DNA from: Moritella sp. 5
GTDB taxonomy: Bacteria > Pseudomonadota > Gammaproteobacteria > Enterobacterales > Moritellaceae
NCBI RefSeq assembly: GCF_018219455.1
Contig: NZ_CP056122.1
Location: 4,868,001-4,932,000, forward strand
Length of the DNA: 64,000 bases
Reading direction: 5' to 3'
The notes beneath the pieces are model-generated. The model had not been told where the DNA came from. It did not search any database and saw nothing but the letters and a program-made list of their open reading frames with translations. Each line of letters begins with the position of its first letter. The first letter of the stretch is position 1. Both the position numbers and the translations under genes were made by a program. This document shows, one piece after another, positions 24,139 through 34,200 of this stretch.

Positions 24139-26625
24139 TTATTTAGAGGATACGTAAGGAATTACTTCTAATTCTTTATTTTCTGAACGAACGATATCGT
24201 AAAATTGCGGTAAATTGAAATTGGCAAATGTACCTTCGTTACGTGATTCTTCTTGTGAATTAGTATAAAAGCGATGAACACCTTTGATTAATTCATCTTT
24301 ATTACCACTAAGATGTTGGTAAGTTTCCACGCGATTGGCTTCATCGACAATATAAACGTTAAAACCATTTTTATAGTTTTCAAAAAAGAACTGTACTAAA
24401 CCTTCTGACGAATGAGATTCCACAGCTAAAGGCGTGCCTTCTGCCGTGGTAGTTTTATCAATTCGTAGTGGCATTTGTTCTAGCTTACGCTCAGAGATAT
24501 GGTTATACAGATCGAGTGATGTTTCAAGTTTACGAATAGACACACCACGACGCTCAAAATAAATACCAAAGCGGTCGTCACTAATAGTCAGCATTTTAAC
24601 AATCTGATCTTTATCGCGCTGTAATCGGGTACTAATACAATCTCGCACCAAACGTTCGAAGCTATGACGAATCAAGCCACGAAAATGTAAGCTATAGCAA
24701 AATATTTTAATGGAATCGGGTTCTGTCGCATCTTGATGCATCTTGCCCATGATCGTGGTTAATGCATCAACAATACGTTCTTGACCAGAAAAGTGCAATG
24801 TACGCACTTCATTCCAAGAATTACGATAAATCAGATCAATACTACCCACTAAACAGGCTTTACAGTCACCAAATGAGAATACATCGCTGGTATTAGTATC
24901 AAACTCAATAATTCGACCACCCCAGTGATTAGTCGGATCGTGCTCTAAGTTTAGAAAAATAGATAAATCACGGATCTCACAAGGACGACTCAAAGCCTGA
25001 TTTGAGGCCGGTTTTGCTTGAATTGGGAATTTGTTTTTAAGATCTTTACAGAATGAATTCAATACATCTCTGTTCATATCTGAGTCTTGATTGAAAATTT
25101 CGACCTGAGTGTTATCGGTCATTAATCCATTAAAATAGCTCCAAGCCACCAATTTACTCAGATAGCCGTTATGTTCTAAAGGCTTACGACCAACAATCTG
25201 CATCGGCTCTAACGAAGAGTTATATAAATACCAACCCGAATTATTAAAACGACCGTCGGGTACTTGCACGAAACTTAATTGTTGCTCAGACAAATCAGGC
25301 GAGATCTGTGGATTAATAAAAGTCACTTTACCGGGTAGCGATTCGAACGCAGCATATAATTTACGAGATAAAATACCAATATCCGCAGGATTAATCGATT
25401 CACTAATATTATTACGACGGGCGAAACCAATCAGATTACGATAACCCTTCATCATCGCATCAAGCAATTCAGGATGCGCTTCCTGAACTTGTTCGATCTT
25501 CCAGTTATCACGATTATCGAGATGAGCAATACGGTCAGGATGCCAATTCCACTCACTAATGACTTCAGCGACAGAGGTACGGTGCCATTCTGGACGGGCA
25601 TTTTTCTCATTAGCGCAATTACCGCTAAACATTTTTAAATAAAAACAGCGACGTAGTAAATCTACACGCGCAGTATCACCTATTTTTTCGAGATAAGCGG
25701 TTACTTTCATTAAGATCTGGTAATAGGTATCGTGCGACAGTTCCAGCTGTTGTGAAGACGCCAACTGAAAATTTTCTTTCATTATCTGCGATAATAAACG
25801 GTTATTTGGATATTCAGCCGAATAAGCTTCCATTAATAAGGTTTTCAATACCGCCTTATAAGGAGAGTCGATACCTTTATATAATTGCCACAACGCAGAA
25901 CCAAAGTATTCTTCGGCAGGGATACAAGGAAAACCACCTAAATCAACCCACTCGTTACGGTCAAGGACCCCGTCGGCAACCAGCTGATCAACATAATCAT
26001 CATAATTATTATCAAATTCAACCGGTAAAATATGCCATAAACTAGGCTTACCCGCGATCCGTAAGGCACTACGATAAAATTCATCCAGTAATAAGAAATG
26101 TTGGGCACTGCCACAACTCTCTTTCGTCATTACCGCATTATTCACTTTTCTAAATTTATCTTCAGCAATCAAGAAAAAGTTAACTTCAACATTAAAGGTT
26201 TCTGCCCACGCCGTTATCAATGTACATTTTTGCTCTAGAAACTGAGTATCCTCATTACTCATAGCCGGATCATGACATACCCAAATATCTAAATCACTAC
26301 GCCAATTTTGACCAATAGAGCCCGTGCTCCCCATTGCATATAAGCTATATATAGGAGAACAAGTGGCACATTTATCATCATCTAGTGCTACATTTAATGA
26401 GGTTAAATAATCTTGTTGTTGTTCATCGGGGATAAATAAACAGATTCCCTGAGGTACGGGTTCATCAAGATAAACAGGTAGATTTGGGTGATTAAAATGC
26501 AGTAAAAGAGGTAGGATAGCTGTCACTTCACGCCCGTTATCATCCATAATGGATAAGGCGCGATCAAGTCTAAGTTGATTAAACAACTTAGCTTTATGTT
26601 TCAGTTCAACAATTTTACTCTGCAA
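24139..26625 (-). CDS. cyaA: class I adenylate cyclase
   Basis: An 828-residue enzyme that makes cAMP from ATP for CRP signalling. The catalytic nucleotidyltransferase block GSTGSIGQNWRSDLDIW sits at about residues 99-115, with its Gly-Ser and paired Asp residues. The C-terminal half is the regulatory domain that responds to the glucose PTS. The start codon is TTG, as in E. coli cyaA, where it limits expression; AAGG stands seven bases upstream. cyaY is its conserved neighbour, here separated by the csrB/qnr block. Confidence 0.95.
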   Translation of the reverse strand: MQSKIVELKHKAKLFNQLRLDRALSIMDDNGREVTAILPLLLHFNHPNLPVYLDEPVPQGICLFIPDEQQQDYLTSLNVALDDDKCATCSPIYSLYAMGSTGSIGQNWRSDLDIWVCHDPAMSNEDTQFLEQKCTLITAWAETFNVEVNFFLIAEDKFRKVNNAVMTKESCGSAQHFLLLDEFYRSALRIAGKPSLWHILPVEFDNNYDDYVDQLVADGVLDRNEWVDLGGFPCIPAEEYFGSALWQLYKGIDSPYKAVLKTLLMEAYSAEYPNNRLLSQIMKENFQLASSQQLELSHDTYYQILMKVTAYLEKIGDTARVDLLRRCFYLKMFSGNCANEKNARPEWHRTSVAEVISEWNWHPDRIAHLDNRDNWKIEQVQEAHPELLDAMMKGYRNLIGFARRNNISESINPADIGILSRKLYAAFESLPGKVTFINPQISPDLSEQQLSFVQVPDGRFNNSGWYLYNSSLEPMQIVGRKPLEHNGYLSKLVAWSYFNGLMTDNTQVEIFNQDSDMNRDVLNSFCKDLKNKFPIQAKPASNQALSRPCEIRDLSIFLNLEHDPTNHWGGRIIEFDTNTSDVFSFGDCKACLVGSIDLIYRNSWNEVRTLHFSGQERIVDALTTIMGKMHQDATEPDSIKIFCYSLHFRGLIRHSFERLVRDCISTRLQRDKDQIVKMLTISDDRFGIYFERRGVSIRKLETSLDLYNHISERKLEQMPLRIDKTTTAEGTPLAVESHSSEGLVQFFFENYKNGFNVYIVDEANRVETYQHLSGNKDELIKGVHRFYTNSQEESRNEGTFANFNLPQFYDIVRSENKELEVIPYVSSK

Positions 26626-26709
26626 AATAAAACCTTAAATGAGAGAAACCATGCTTAAATTTTATTGATTTTTTACAATGAAATTTAGCCATAACAGCAG
26701 GCATAGAAG

Positions 26710-26725
26710 TGTGATGATGCTAACA
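26710..26725. promoter_or_regulatory. possible CRP site upstream of cyaA
   Basis: TGTGATGATGCTAACA matches TGTGA-N6-TCACA at nine of ten fixed positions. It is about 90 bases before the cyaA start. E. coli cyaA is repressed by CRP-cAMP, so a feedback site is plausible. Confidence 0.4.
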
Positions 26726-26943
26726 GTTTTCTAGATAATGGTAAACTTATAGCGCCAAAATAGTCACATTATTAATGTTGGAATTAAGGTGACCGAATAT
26801 TCGTATCGCAGTCGCCTTTCGTTAATTTGTTTATTACTATTAAAAAACTAGCTGTAAACAAACCATTTGCGCACACTTTGTAGACAAAGCGCAGTAAAAA
26901 AGATCGCCCTCAAGCAGTTTAAATAAAATAATCAAATTAAGGG

Positions 26944-26972
26944 TTGCATAAACATTTAGAACTGGATAATAT
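26944..26972 (+). promoter_or_regulatory. promoter of the tRNA operon
   Basis: TTGCAT and TAATAT are 17 bp apart, followed by a GC-rich discriminator (CTGCCTCC), as in stringently controlled tRNA promoters. It is 62 bases before the first tRNA. Confidence 0.6.
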
Positions 26973-27033
26973 CTGCCTCCTCGATTAGGGGCGCTGCTTC
27001 AAAACAACGTTTCCAACATTAATCGAAAGTATG

Positions 27034-27109
27034 GGGTCCTTAGCTCAGTTGGGAGAGCATCGCCCTTACAAGGCGAGGGTCACTGGTTCAAGCCCAGTAG
27101 GACCCACCA
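27034..27109 (+). tRNA. tRNA-Val(TAC), copy 1
   Basis: A 76-nt cloverleaf with acceptor GGGTCCT/AGGACCC, anticodon TAC, TTCAAGC T-loop and encoded CCA. Confidence 0.97.
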
Positions 27110-27174
27110 TATATTAAATCTGGTATATCTTTTATAAGATAAGTAACGGGATTTACTATGAAGAAAGAATTCGG

Positions 27175-27250
27175 GGGCTGTTAGCTCAGTTGGTAGAGCA
27201 GTTGACTTTTAATCAATTGGTCGAAGGTTCAAATCCTTCACAGCCCACCA
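27175..27250 (+). tRNA. tRNA-Lys(TTT), copy 1
   Basis: A 76-nt cloverleaf with acceptor GGGCTGT/ACAGCCC, anticodon TTT in GACTTTTAATC, and encoded CCA. Confidence 0.97.
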
Positions 27251-27273
27251 CTTTCTTTATAACACAGTATTGT

Positions 27274-27350
<77 letters not shown>

Positions 27351-27389
27351 GTTTAAACGATAGACACAACTATCGCTAAAAAATAATGT

Positions 27390-27465
27390 GGGTCCTTAGC
27401 TCAGTTGGGAGAGCATCGCCCTTACAAGGCGAGGGTCACTGGTTCAAGCCCAGTAGGACCCACCA
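27390..27465 (+). tRNA. tRNA-Val(TAC), copy 2
   Basis: Identical to the first tRNA-Val copy; begins the second repeat unit. Confidence 0.97.
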
Positions 27466-27516
27466 CTATTGTGGTGTTATGTCATAAGACATAAACTATA
27501 AAAAGAAAGAATACGG

Positions 27517-27592
27517 GGGCTGTTAGCTCAGTTGGTAGAGCAGTTGACTTTTAATCAATTGGTCGAAGGTTCAAATCCTTCACAGCCCACCA
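27517..27592 (+). tRNA. tRNA-Lys(TTT), copy 2
   Basis: Identical to the first tRNA-Lys copy. Confidence 0.97.
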
Positions 27593-27640
27593 CTTTCTTA
27601 CTGTTCTATCTATTAGATAAACAGTGAACAACAGCATTGT

Positions 27641-27717
<77 letters not shown>

Positions 27718-27756
27718 GTTTAAACGATAGACACAACTATCGCTAAAAAATAATGT

Positions 27757-27832
27757 GGGTCCTTAGCTCAGTTGGGAGAGCATCGCCCTTACAAGGCGAG
27801 GGTCACTGGTTCAAGCCCAGTAGGACCCACCA
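27757..27832 (+). tRNA. tRNA-Val(TAC), copy 3
   Basis: Identical to the other two tRNA-Val copies; begins the third, incomplete unit. Confidence 0.97.
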
Positions 27833-27883
27833 CTATTGTGGTGTTATGTCATAAGACATAAACTATAAAAAGAAAGAATACGG

Positions 27884-27959
27884 GGGCTGTTAGCTCAGTT
27901 GGTAGAGCAGTTGACTTTTAATCAATTGGTCGAAGGTTCAAATCCTTCACAGCCCACCA
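27884..27959 (+). tRNA. tRNA-Lys(TTT), copy 3
   Basis: Identical to the other tRNA-Lys copies. No tRNA-fMet follows; the array ends at a terminator. Confidence 0.97.
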
Positions 27960-27978
27960 CTTTCTTACAAGAACAAAT

Positions 27979-28007
27979 AAAAAAACCTCGTTTATCGAGG
28001 TTTTTTT
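27979..28007 (+). terminator. terminator of the tRNA operon
   Basis: The stem AAAAACCTCG/CGAGGTTTTT with a TTTAT loop is followed by a T run, 20 bases after the last tRNA. Confidence 0.9.
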
Positions 28008-28046
28008 ATACCTAAAATTTACCTGCTAATATAATTATCTCAATAC

Positions 28047-28077
28047 TTGACCTTCCCCTTAAGGTAAAGATTATGCT
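28047..28077 (+). promoter_or_regulatory. MerR/CueR-type metal-responsive promoter of the cus operon
   Basis: TTGACC and TATGCT are separated by 19 bp, the long spacer typical of MerR-family promoters. The spacer overlaps the dyad ACCTTCCCCTTAAGGT (28050-28065). The stretch TTGACCTTCCCCTT is the same as in E. coli copA, a CueR target. A copper- or silver-sensing CueR homologue encoded elsewhere would twist and activate it. Confidence 0.75.
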
Positions 28078-28119
28078 CTCTGCCATATTCATTATTTACC
28101 TTTTTGATGTGTCTTTTTC

Positions 28120-28479
28120 ATGCGTATAGTGTTGTTGATTTTATTAATATTAATAAACACATTCTCATTACCGCTTCAGGCTATGAGCATGCGTACGATG
28201 CCAGCCAATATTTCTTGTGATATGCCAGACATGCCATGCAACTCTCAAAGCAGTATGAGTAAAATGCAGCATGATAATCCACAGCTTCAACATTCAAAAA
28301 ATCAATATAATGACGATGATTGCAGCGACTGTAATACGACCTGCGTATCATCATTTATTAATTATAATAATAAGCCGCTCTTAAACCCCCATAAACAAAG
28401 TAACTCACTACGTTACGAATTAACCCTACCTCTAAAACAACACCAAGATAGCCTCTATCGACCTCCTTTGATTAGCTGA
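28120..28479 (+). CDS. small exported Met/His/Cys-rich protein at the head of the cus operon
   Basis: A 119-residue protein with a signal peptide (LLILLILINTFSLPLQA, residues 5-21). The mature part is rich in Met, His and Cys (MSMRTMPANISCDMPDMPC, SKMQHDN, DDDCSDCNTTC), groups that bind Cu(I) or Ag(I). It is the first gene after the MerR-type promoter and stands 41 bases before cusC. A periplasmic metal-binding role is likely from composition and context. No family was recognised for certain. The ATG at 28120 lacks a clear ribosome-binding site. Confidence 0.65.
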   Translation: MRIVLLILLILINTFSLPLQAMSMRTMPANISCDMPDMPCNSQSSMSKMQHDNPQLQHSKNQYNDDDCSDCNTTCVSSFINYNNKPLLNPHKQSNSLRYELTLPLKQHQDSLYRPPLIS

Positions 28480-28519
28480 TTTTAATAACATTTAAAAATC
28501 AATCAATTAAGGAAGTATA

Positions 28520-29776
28520 ATGCTATCAAAAATTTATTTGGGGCTATTCGCATTACTGACTATAAATGCCAATGCTCAACAATTAACGCTCGCGATTGCA
28601 GAAGACACTGCCCTACAACGCGATCCTTCAGCAATCTTATACAGTGCCCAACAAGCACGTTTAAAAGCACAAGGCATTAGCCAATCTCAGCTTGCAGACC
28701 CTATGATTAAATTCGGTTTATCCAATGTGCCTGTTGATAATTTCTCATTATCCGATGATCCAATGACCCAATTTAGTCTTGGTTTATCACAACAGTTTTC
28801 AGCGGGTGATACCCTGGAGTTAACAGCGAAAGGGTTCTCACTACAAACACAACAGAGCATACAATTCGCAGAAAATCGCCAATTAGAACTAAAACTACAG
28901 ATCCGAGAATTATGGTTTGATATTAGCTTTGCCAAAATAGCCCAAACCATTCTCGCTAAAAATAAGCAATTATTTAGCCAGCATGTTACCAACCTCTACC
29001 GTCAATTTGAGCTAGGTTATCGTCAAAACCAAGATTTGATTAAAGCAGAATTAGAACTCGCCAAGTTTGATGACAAAATTGCCGCATTTGCGCAGCAAGA
29101 GCAAGCGCTGCGCGGGCAACTCGTCTCTTGGATTGGGCCTCAAGCGTTTGATGAATTTGATTCTCAGCTACCAACGTGGCCGCAAAGCCTTGAATATGCA
29201 CAGCAAGCGAATCTAAAACACTATCGGTTACTGGCTGATCACCCACAGGTATTAGCCGCGCAACAAGCCATTGACGTAGCTCAAAATAATATAGCCACCG
29301 CTAATGAATCCTATAAACCAGCCTTTAAAGTTGATATTGGTTACGGTCATCGTGAAGCGCTAGATATGGCGTCCGGATCCAGCCGTAGTGATTTAATCAG
29401 TGGTTCCATCACAATGAACATTCCTCTATTCACGAGTAACCGCCAAGATCAAGTAGTTATAGCGGCCGCTCAAGGTAGGGGGATTAAGCAAGCAGAAAAA
29501 GATCTATTACTGATTAAATTCAATGGCATATTAAATGGTGCTATCGCTAATTTCAGTAATACCCAAGCCAGAATGCAGCGCTACCAAGACACCCTTCTAG
29601 TGCAAGCTAAAGCCAATAGTGATGCCGCAATACAAGGTTATCAAGCCAATACCAATGATTTTGAACAAGTCATCAAAGCATTAATGGATGAACAAGCACT
29701 CACGCTTGAATATCAGCAATTGCACTTTCAAAATTTAAAAACCTTAGCTCGCATTCGTTATTTTCAAGCATTATAG
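28520..29776 (+). CDS. cusC: TolC-family outer-membrane channel of the cus efflux system
   Basis: A 418-residue outer membrane factor of the CusC/CzcC type, with a signal peptide (IYLGLFALLTINANA) and long alpha-helical coiled segments (KLQIRELWFDISFAKIAQTI; YKPAFKVDIGYGHREA marks the repeat border). It forms the tunnel by which the CusBA pump expels copper or silver across the outer membrane. AAGGAAG precedes the ATG. cusB follows after eight bases. Confidence 0.85.
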   Translation: MLSKIYLGLFALLTINANAQQLTLAIAEDTALQRDPSAILYSAQQARLKAQGISQSQLADPMIKFGLSNVPVDNFSLSDDPMTQFSLGLSQQFSAGDTLELTAKGFSLQTQQSIQFAENRQLELKLQIRELWFDISFAKIAQTILAKNKQLFSQHVTNLYRQFELGYRQNQDLIKAELELAKFDDKIAAFAQQEQALRGQLVSWIGPQAFDEFDSQLPTWPQSLEYAQQANLKHYRLLADHPQVLAAQQAIDVAQNNIATANESYKPAFKVDIGYGHREALDMASGSSRSDLISGSITMNIPLFTSNRQDQVVIAAAQGRGIKQAEKDLLLIKFNGILNGAIANFSNTQARMQRYQDTLLVQAKANSDAAIQGYQANTNDFEQVIKALMDEQALTLEYQQLHFQNLKTLARIRYFQAL

Positions 29777-29784
29777 AGGCCGAT

Positions 29785-31287
29785 ATGAAAACATTACTTA
29801 CCAGCTCAATTACATTAGCATTGGGTCTTGCTGCAGGTACTTGGTTTAGTACACAAGCAACAACGAATACAACTAGCGCAGAACCAGAGATCCTGTATTG
29901 GGTAGCCCCAATGGATGCTAATTACCGCCGCGATAACCCCGGTAAATCACCGATGGGGATGGATTTAGTCCCCATTTATGCTAAAAAATCACAAACAACA
30001 GCAACGCAAAACACCGCAGCCCAAGAGCCGCTGTACTGGGTTGCACCGATGGATGCCAATTACCGCCGCGATAAACCGGGCCAATCACCGATGGGAATGG
30101 ATTTAATCCCAGTATACAAAGATGCCTCAACGGAAAACGATGCAGGCTTAGTGACAATTTCATCACGTGTAGAAAATAATTTAGGCGTACGAACACAAAT
30201 GGCACAACGTCGCCCTTTCATTACGCAAATTAATACCGTAGGCATGTTGGAGTTTAATCAAGATTCGTTATGGCAAATTAATAGTCGTGTGTCTGGTTGG
30301 ATAGATAAACTCTACATCAATAATACAGGTGAGTACGTCACAAAAGGACAACCACTATTAACCTTATATTCTCCAGAGCTAATTAAAGCACAAGAAGAGT
30401 TACTCAACACACTCCGTATCGGCAATAAAACCCTCATCACATCAGCAAAACATCGTTTATCCGCATTAGGCATTAACCAAACACAGATTAAGCAGCTCAC
30501 GCGTGCTAAAAAAGTGATCCAAAATGTCACTATATCAGCCCCAGAATCCGGTTATATAACCAAACTTGCGATCCGTGAAGGCGCTTATATCACGCCTTCA
30601 GCGCAGATAATAGAAGCGGGACTATTAACAGAAATATGGTTACAAGCCGAAATTTTTGAATCTCAAGCAGGTCAAGTACAAGTTGGTGACAAGGCTAAAA
30701 TGCAAGTAGATAGTTTCCCTGGAAAAACCTGGTTAGGTGAAGTTGATTATATATACCCGGAATTAAATGCAGCAACCCGCACGCTGAAAGTCAGAATAAA
30801 AATAGCCAATCCTGATGAGCAATTAAAACCAAACATGTTTGCAACGTTAACGCTTAGCAGCCAACAGCAGACCAAAGCAATCCAGGTGCCACGTGAAGCT
30901 ATCATCCGCTCAGGTACCTTGGACCGTATCGTACTAGCAAAAGGTAACGGCCAATATCAATCAATCAAAATCACTTTAGGCAGAGAGTCTGCAGGTTATG
31001 TTGAGGTTTTAGCCGGGCTTAAAGATGGCGATAACGTGGTTACTAGTGCGCAATTCTTGTTGGACTCAGAATCAAGCTTAACCGCAGATTTCAGCCGTAT
31101 TGGTCCGCCAACAACAAGTAACAAGAACAGTATAGCAATAGATCACAGTGCAATGGCGGATATGGATCATAGCTCGATGAATATGGACAGCATGGACAAT
31201 AAGGCGATGTCAAAAACAACCACACCCGCAGTTCAAGGTAAAGATGATTTAGCTTGGTTAGACTTTGATGACGCAGGAGAGCTGTAA
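29785..31287 (+). CDS. cusB: efflux adaptor CusB with two heavy-metal-binding domains
   Basis: A 500-residue periplasmic adaptor. After the signal peptide come two near-copies of the YHS-like heavy-metal-binding domain (LYWVAPMDANYRRD..GKSPMGMDL at about 36-60 and 76-100). Then follow the barrel-sandwich (RVSGWIDKLYINNTGEYV), the helical hairpin and the membrane-proximal domain. The C-terminus is a Met/His-rich tail (HSAMADMDHSSMNMDSMD). The duplicated domain and Met tail would raise metal capture before transfer to CusA. The stop shares a base with the cusA start (TAATG). Confidence 0.9.
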   Translation: MKTLLTSSITLALGLAAGTWFSTQATTNTTSAEPEILYWVAPMDANYRRDNPGKSPMGMDLVPIYAKKSQTTATQNTAAQEPLYWVAPMDANYRRDKPGQSPMGMDLIPVYKDASTENDAGLVTISSRVENNLGVRTQMAQRRPFITQINTVGMLEFNQDSLWQINSRVSGWIDKLYINNTGEYVTKGQPLLTLYSPELIKAQEELLNTLRIGNKTLITSAKHRLSALGINQTQIKQLTRAKKVIQNVTISAPESGYITKLAIREGAYITPSAQIIEAGLLTEIWLQAEIFESQAGQVQVGDKAKMQVDSFPGKTWLGEVDYIYPELNAATRTLKVRIKIANPDEQLKPNMFATLTLSSQQQTKAIQVPREAIIRSGTLDRIVLAKGNGQYQSIKITLGRESAGYVEVLAGLKDGDNVVTSAQFLLDSESSLTADFSRIGPPTTSNKNSIAIDHSAMADMDHSSMNMDSMDNKAMSKTTTPAVQGKDDLAWLDFDDAGEL

Positions 31288-34200
31288 TGATCAAAAAAAT
31301 AATTGAATGGTCGATACACAATCGTGTCATGGTATTACTGGCTACTTTGATCGTCCTTATCTACGGTAGTTTTGTGATCAAAAATACCCCGATTGATGCC
31401 ATCCCAGATCTCTCTGATGTACAGGTTATCATTAAAACCAGTTATCCAGGGCAAGCACCACAAGTTGTTGAAGATCAAGTCACCTACCCACTGACGACGG
31501 TGATGTTATCGGTGCCTGGCGCCAAAACAGTGCGCGGTTACTCTTTCTTTGGTGACTCTTATGTTTACATTATCTTTGATGATGGTACTGACATGTACTG
31601 GGCTCGCTCGCGTGTTTTAGAATATTTATCGCAAGTGACTCCGAATCTACCCAGCACTGCAAAACCAGCACTGGGGCCTGATGCAACGGGTGTGGGTTGG
31701 GTATATTCGTACGCACTAACCGATACCAGTGGTAATCACGATCTAAGCCAACTTCGCAGTATTCAAGATTGGTTTTTAAAATATGAATTACAGACCGTAC
31801 CCGGAGTATCGGAAGTCGCGACTGTCGGGGGTATGGTTAAGCAATATCAGATCAGTGTGAACCCTGATAAGCTGCGCAGTTACCAGATCCCATTATCATT
31901 AATCACGAATGCGATTAAACGCGGTAATCAGGAAGCGGGAGCCAGCGTCATCGAGATGGCGGAAGCCGAATACATGGTGCGTGCAAATGGTTATATCAGC
32001 TCAATCGATGACTTGAAAAACATCCCCTTAAAACTCAGTAATACTGGCACACCTTTATTACTCGGTGATGTCGCTGATATTGTACTGGGTCCACAAATGC
32101 GTCGTGGCGTTTCCGAACTAAACGGTGAAGGCGAAGTGGTTGGTGGTATTATTGTCATGCGCTACAGCGAAAATGCCCGTGACGTTATTGCCGCAGTCAA
32201 AGACAAACTACAAACATTACAAGCCTCGTTACCGGAAGGTGTTGAAATTGTTCCTACCTATGATCGTTCAACATTAATCGACAATGCGGTCGAAAACCTT
32301 TACCTGAAATTATTGGAAGAATTTCTTGTCGTTATTGTAGTTTGCGCATTATTCCTATTCCATATTCGCAGCTCATTAGTCGTATTAGTCAGTTTACCCA
32401 TCGGTATTCTCGTTGCCTTCATCGTAATGTCATGGCAAGGCATCAATGCCAATATCATGTCCCTAGGTGGGATCGCGATAGCCATTGGCGCGATGGTCGA
32501 TGGGGCAATTGTGATGGTCGAAAACGTCCATAAACATATTGAGAAAACCCCGTTAACGGATAAAAACCGTTGGCAGATCATCAGTAAAGCGGCTGCAGAA
32601 GTCGGTCCGGCATTATTCTTTTCGTTACTGATTATTACTTTCAGCTTTGTCCCCGTGTTCGTACTGGAAGGCCAAGAAGGTAAAATGTTTGCCCCGCTCG
32701 CCTTTACTAAAACTTATGCGATGGCGGCATCAGCTGGACTAGCAGTTACTTTAGTACCGATTTTAATGGGCTACTTTATTCGCGGTAGGGTTTTACCTGA
32801 ACATAAAAACCCAATCAACCGTGGTTTAATCGCATTATACCGTCCGGCATTGGCATTCTCTCTCAAAGCGCCAGTACTGCTACTTTGTATCGTTATTGGC
32901 CTTATCGCTGTCGGCTTTTATCCTGTAAATAAGATCGGTAGTGAATTTATTCCACCGCTTGATGAAGGGGATCTCATGTATATGCCAACCACTTACCCAG
33001 GCATCAGCATAGGTAAAGCCAGAGAGTTATTACAGCAAACCAATAAGTTAATCAAAACTGTGCCCGAAGTAGAACGCGTATGGGGTAAAGCAGGTCGCGC
33101 CGAAACCGCCACCGATGCAGCACCATTAACCATGATTGAAACGTTCATCACTTTAAAACCGAAAGCCGAATGGCGAGAAGGGGTTACCTCTGAGAGTATA
33201 CGTCAGGAACTTGATAAATTAGTCCAATTTCCGGGCTTAACCAACGCTTGGGTAATGCCAATCAAAACCCGTATTGATATGTTAGCCACAGGCATCAAAA
33301 CGCCGATTGGTATCAAGATCGCGGGTGAAAAACTTGCTGAGATTGAAAAAATTGGTAAACAGATAGAAAAAATCTTACTTAACGTACCCGGTACCGCATC
33401 CGCTTATGCTGAACGTGTTGTTGGCGGACGTTATGTGAAAATTGATATCGAGCGTGAAAAAGCGGCACGCTATGGGCTGAATATTGCGGATGTACAAGAA
33501 GTCATATCCACAGCAGTAGGCGGGGTTAACGTCACTCAAACCATTGAAGGATTAGAGCGTTACCCGGTAAATATTCGTTACCCTCAATCTTATCGAGACA
33601 GTATTGAGCAAATGAAATTATTACCACTGATAACACCATTAGGTGCAAGAATCGCCTTAAGTGATGTCGCAAACATCTACGTCGAAGACGGTGCACCTAT
33701 GATCAAAACCGAGAATGCCCGCCCTAATGGTTGGATTTATGTGGACATTGAAGCCCGAGATCTCGGCTCTTATGTAGTCGATGCCCAGCAAGCTGTAGCC
33801 GAGCAATTAGTATTACCCGCAGGGTATTCAATTACCTGGTCGGGACAATACGAATATATGCAGCGTGCCAAAGAGACTCTATCCGTGGTGATCCCAGCAA
33901 CGCTCGCGATTATCGTGTTATTACTGTATCTCGCCTTTAGACGTGTGGGTGAAGTATTACTGATCCTCGGTACACTCCCATTAGCCATGATTGGTGGTAT
34001 CTGGTTATTATATTTACTCGACTACAATTTCTCAATCGCCGTAGGGGTTGGTTTTATCGCCCTAGCTGGTGTCTCTGTCGAAATCGGCGTGATCATGCTC
34101 GTTTATTTAAACCAATCGTTAGCAAGCGCACAAGCTGCGGGTAACTTCACTAAAGCCAAATTACAGCAAGCAGTGATGGATGGCGCAGGCTTACGTGTCC

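Larger units (their letters stand above)
26626..27033. other. intergenic region between cyaA and the tRNA array
   Basis: About 400 bases with no gene seen. It holds the divergent promoters of cyaA (with a possible CRP site) and of the tRNA operon, described separately. Confidence 0.6.
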
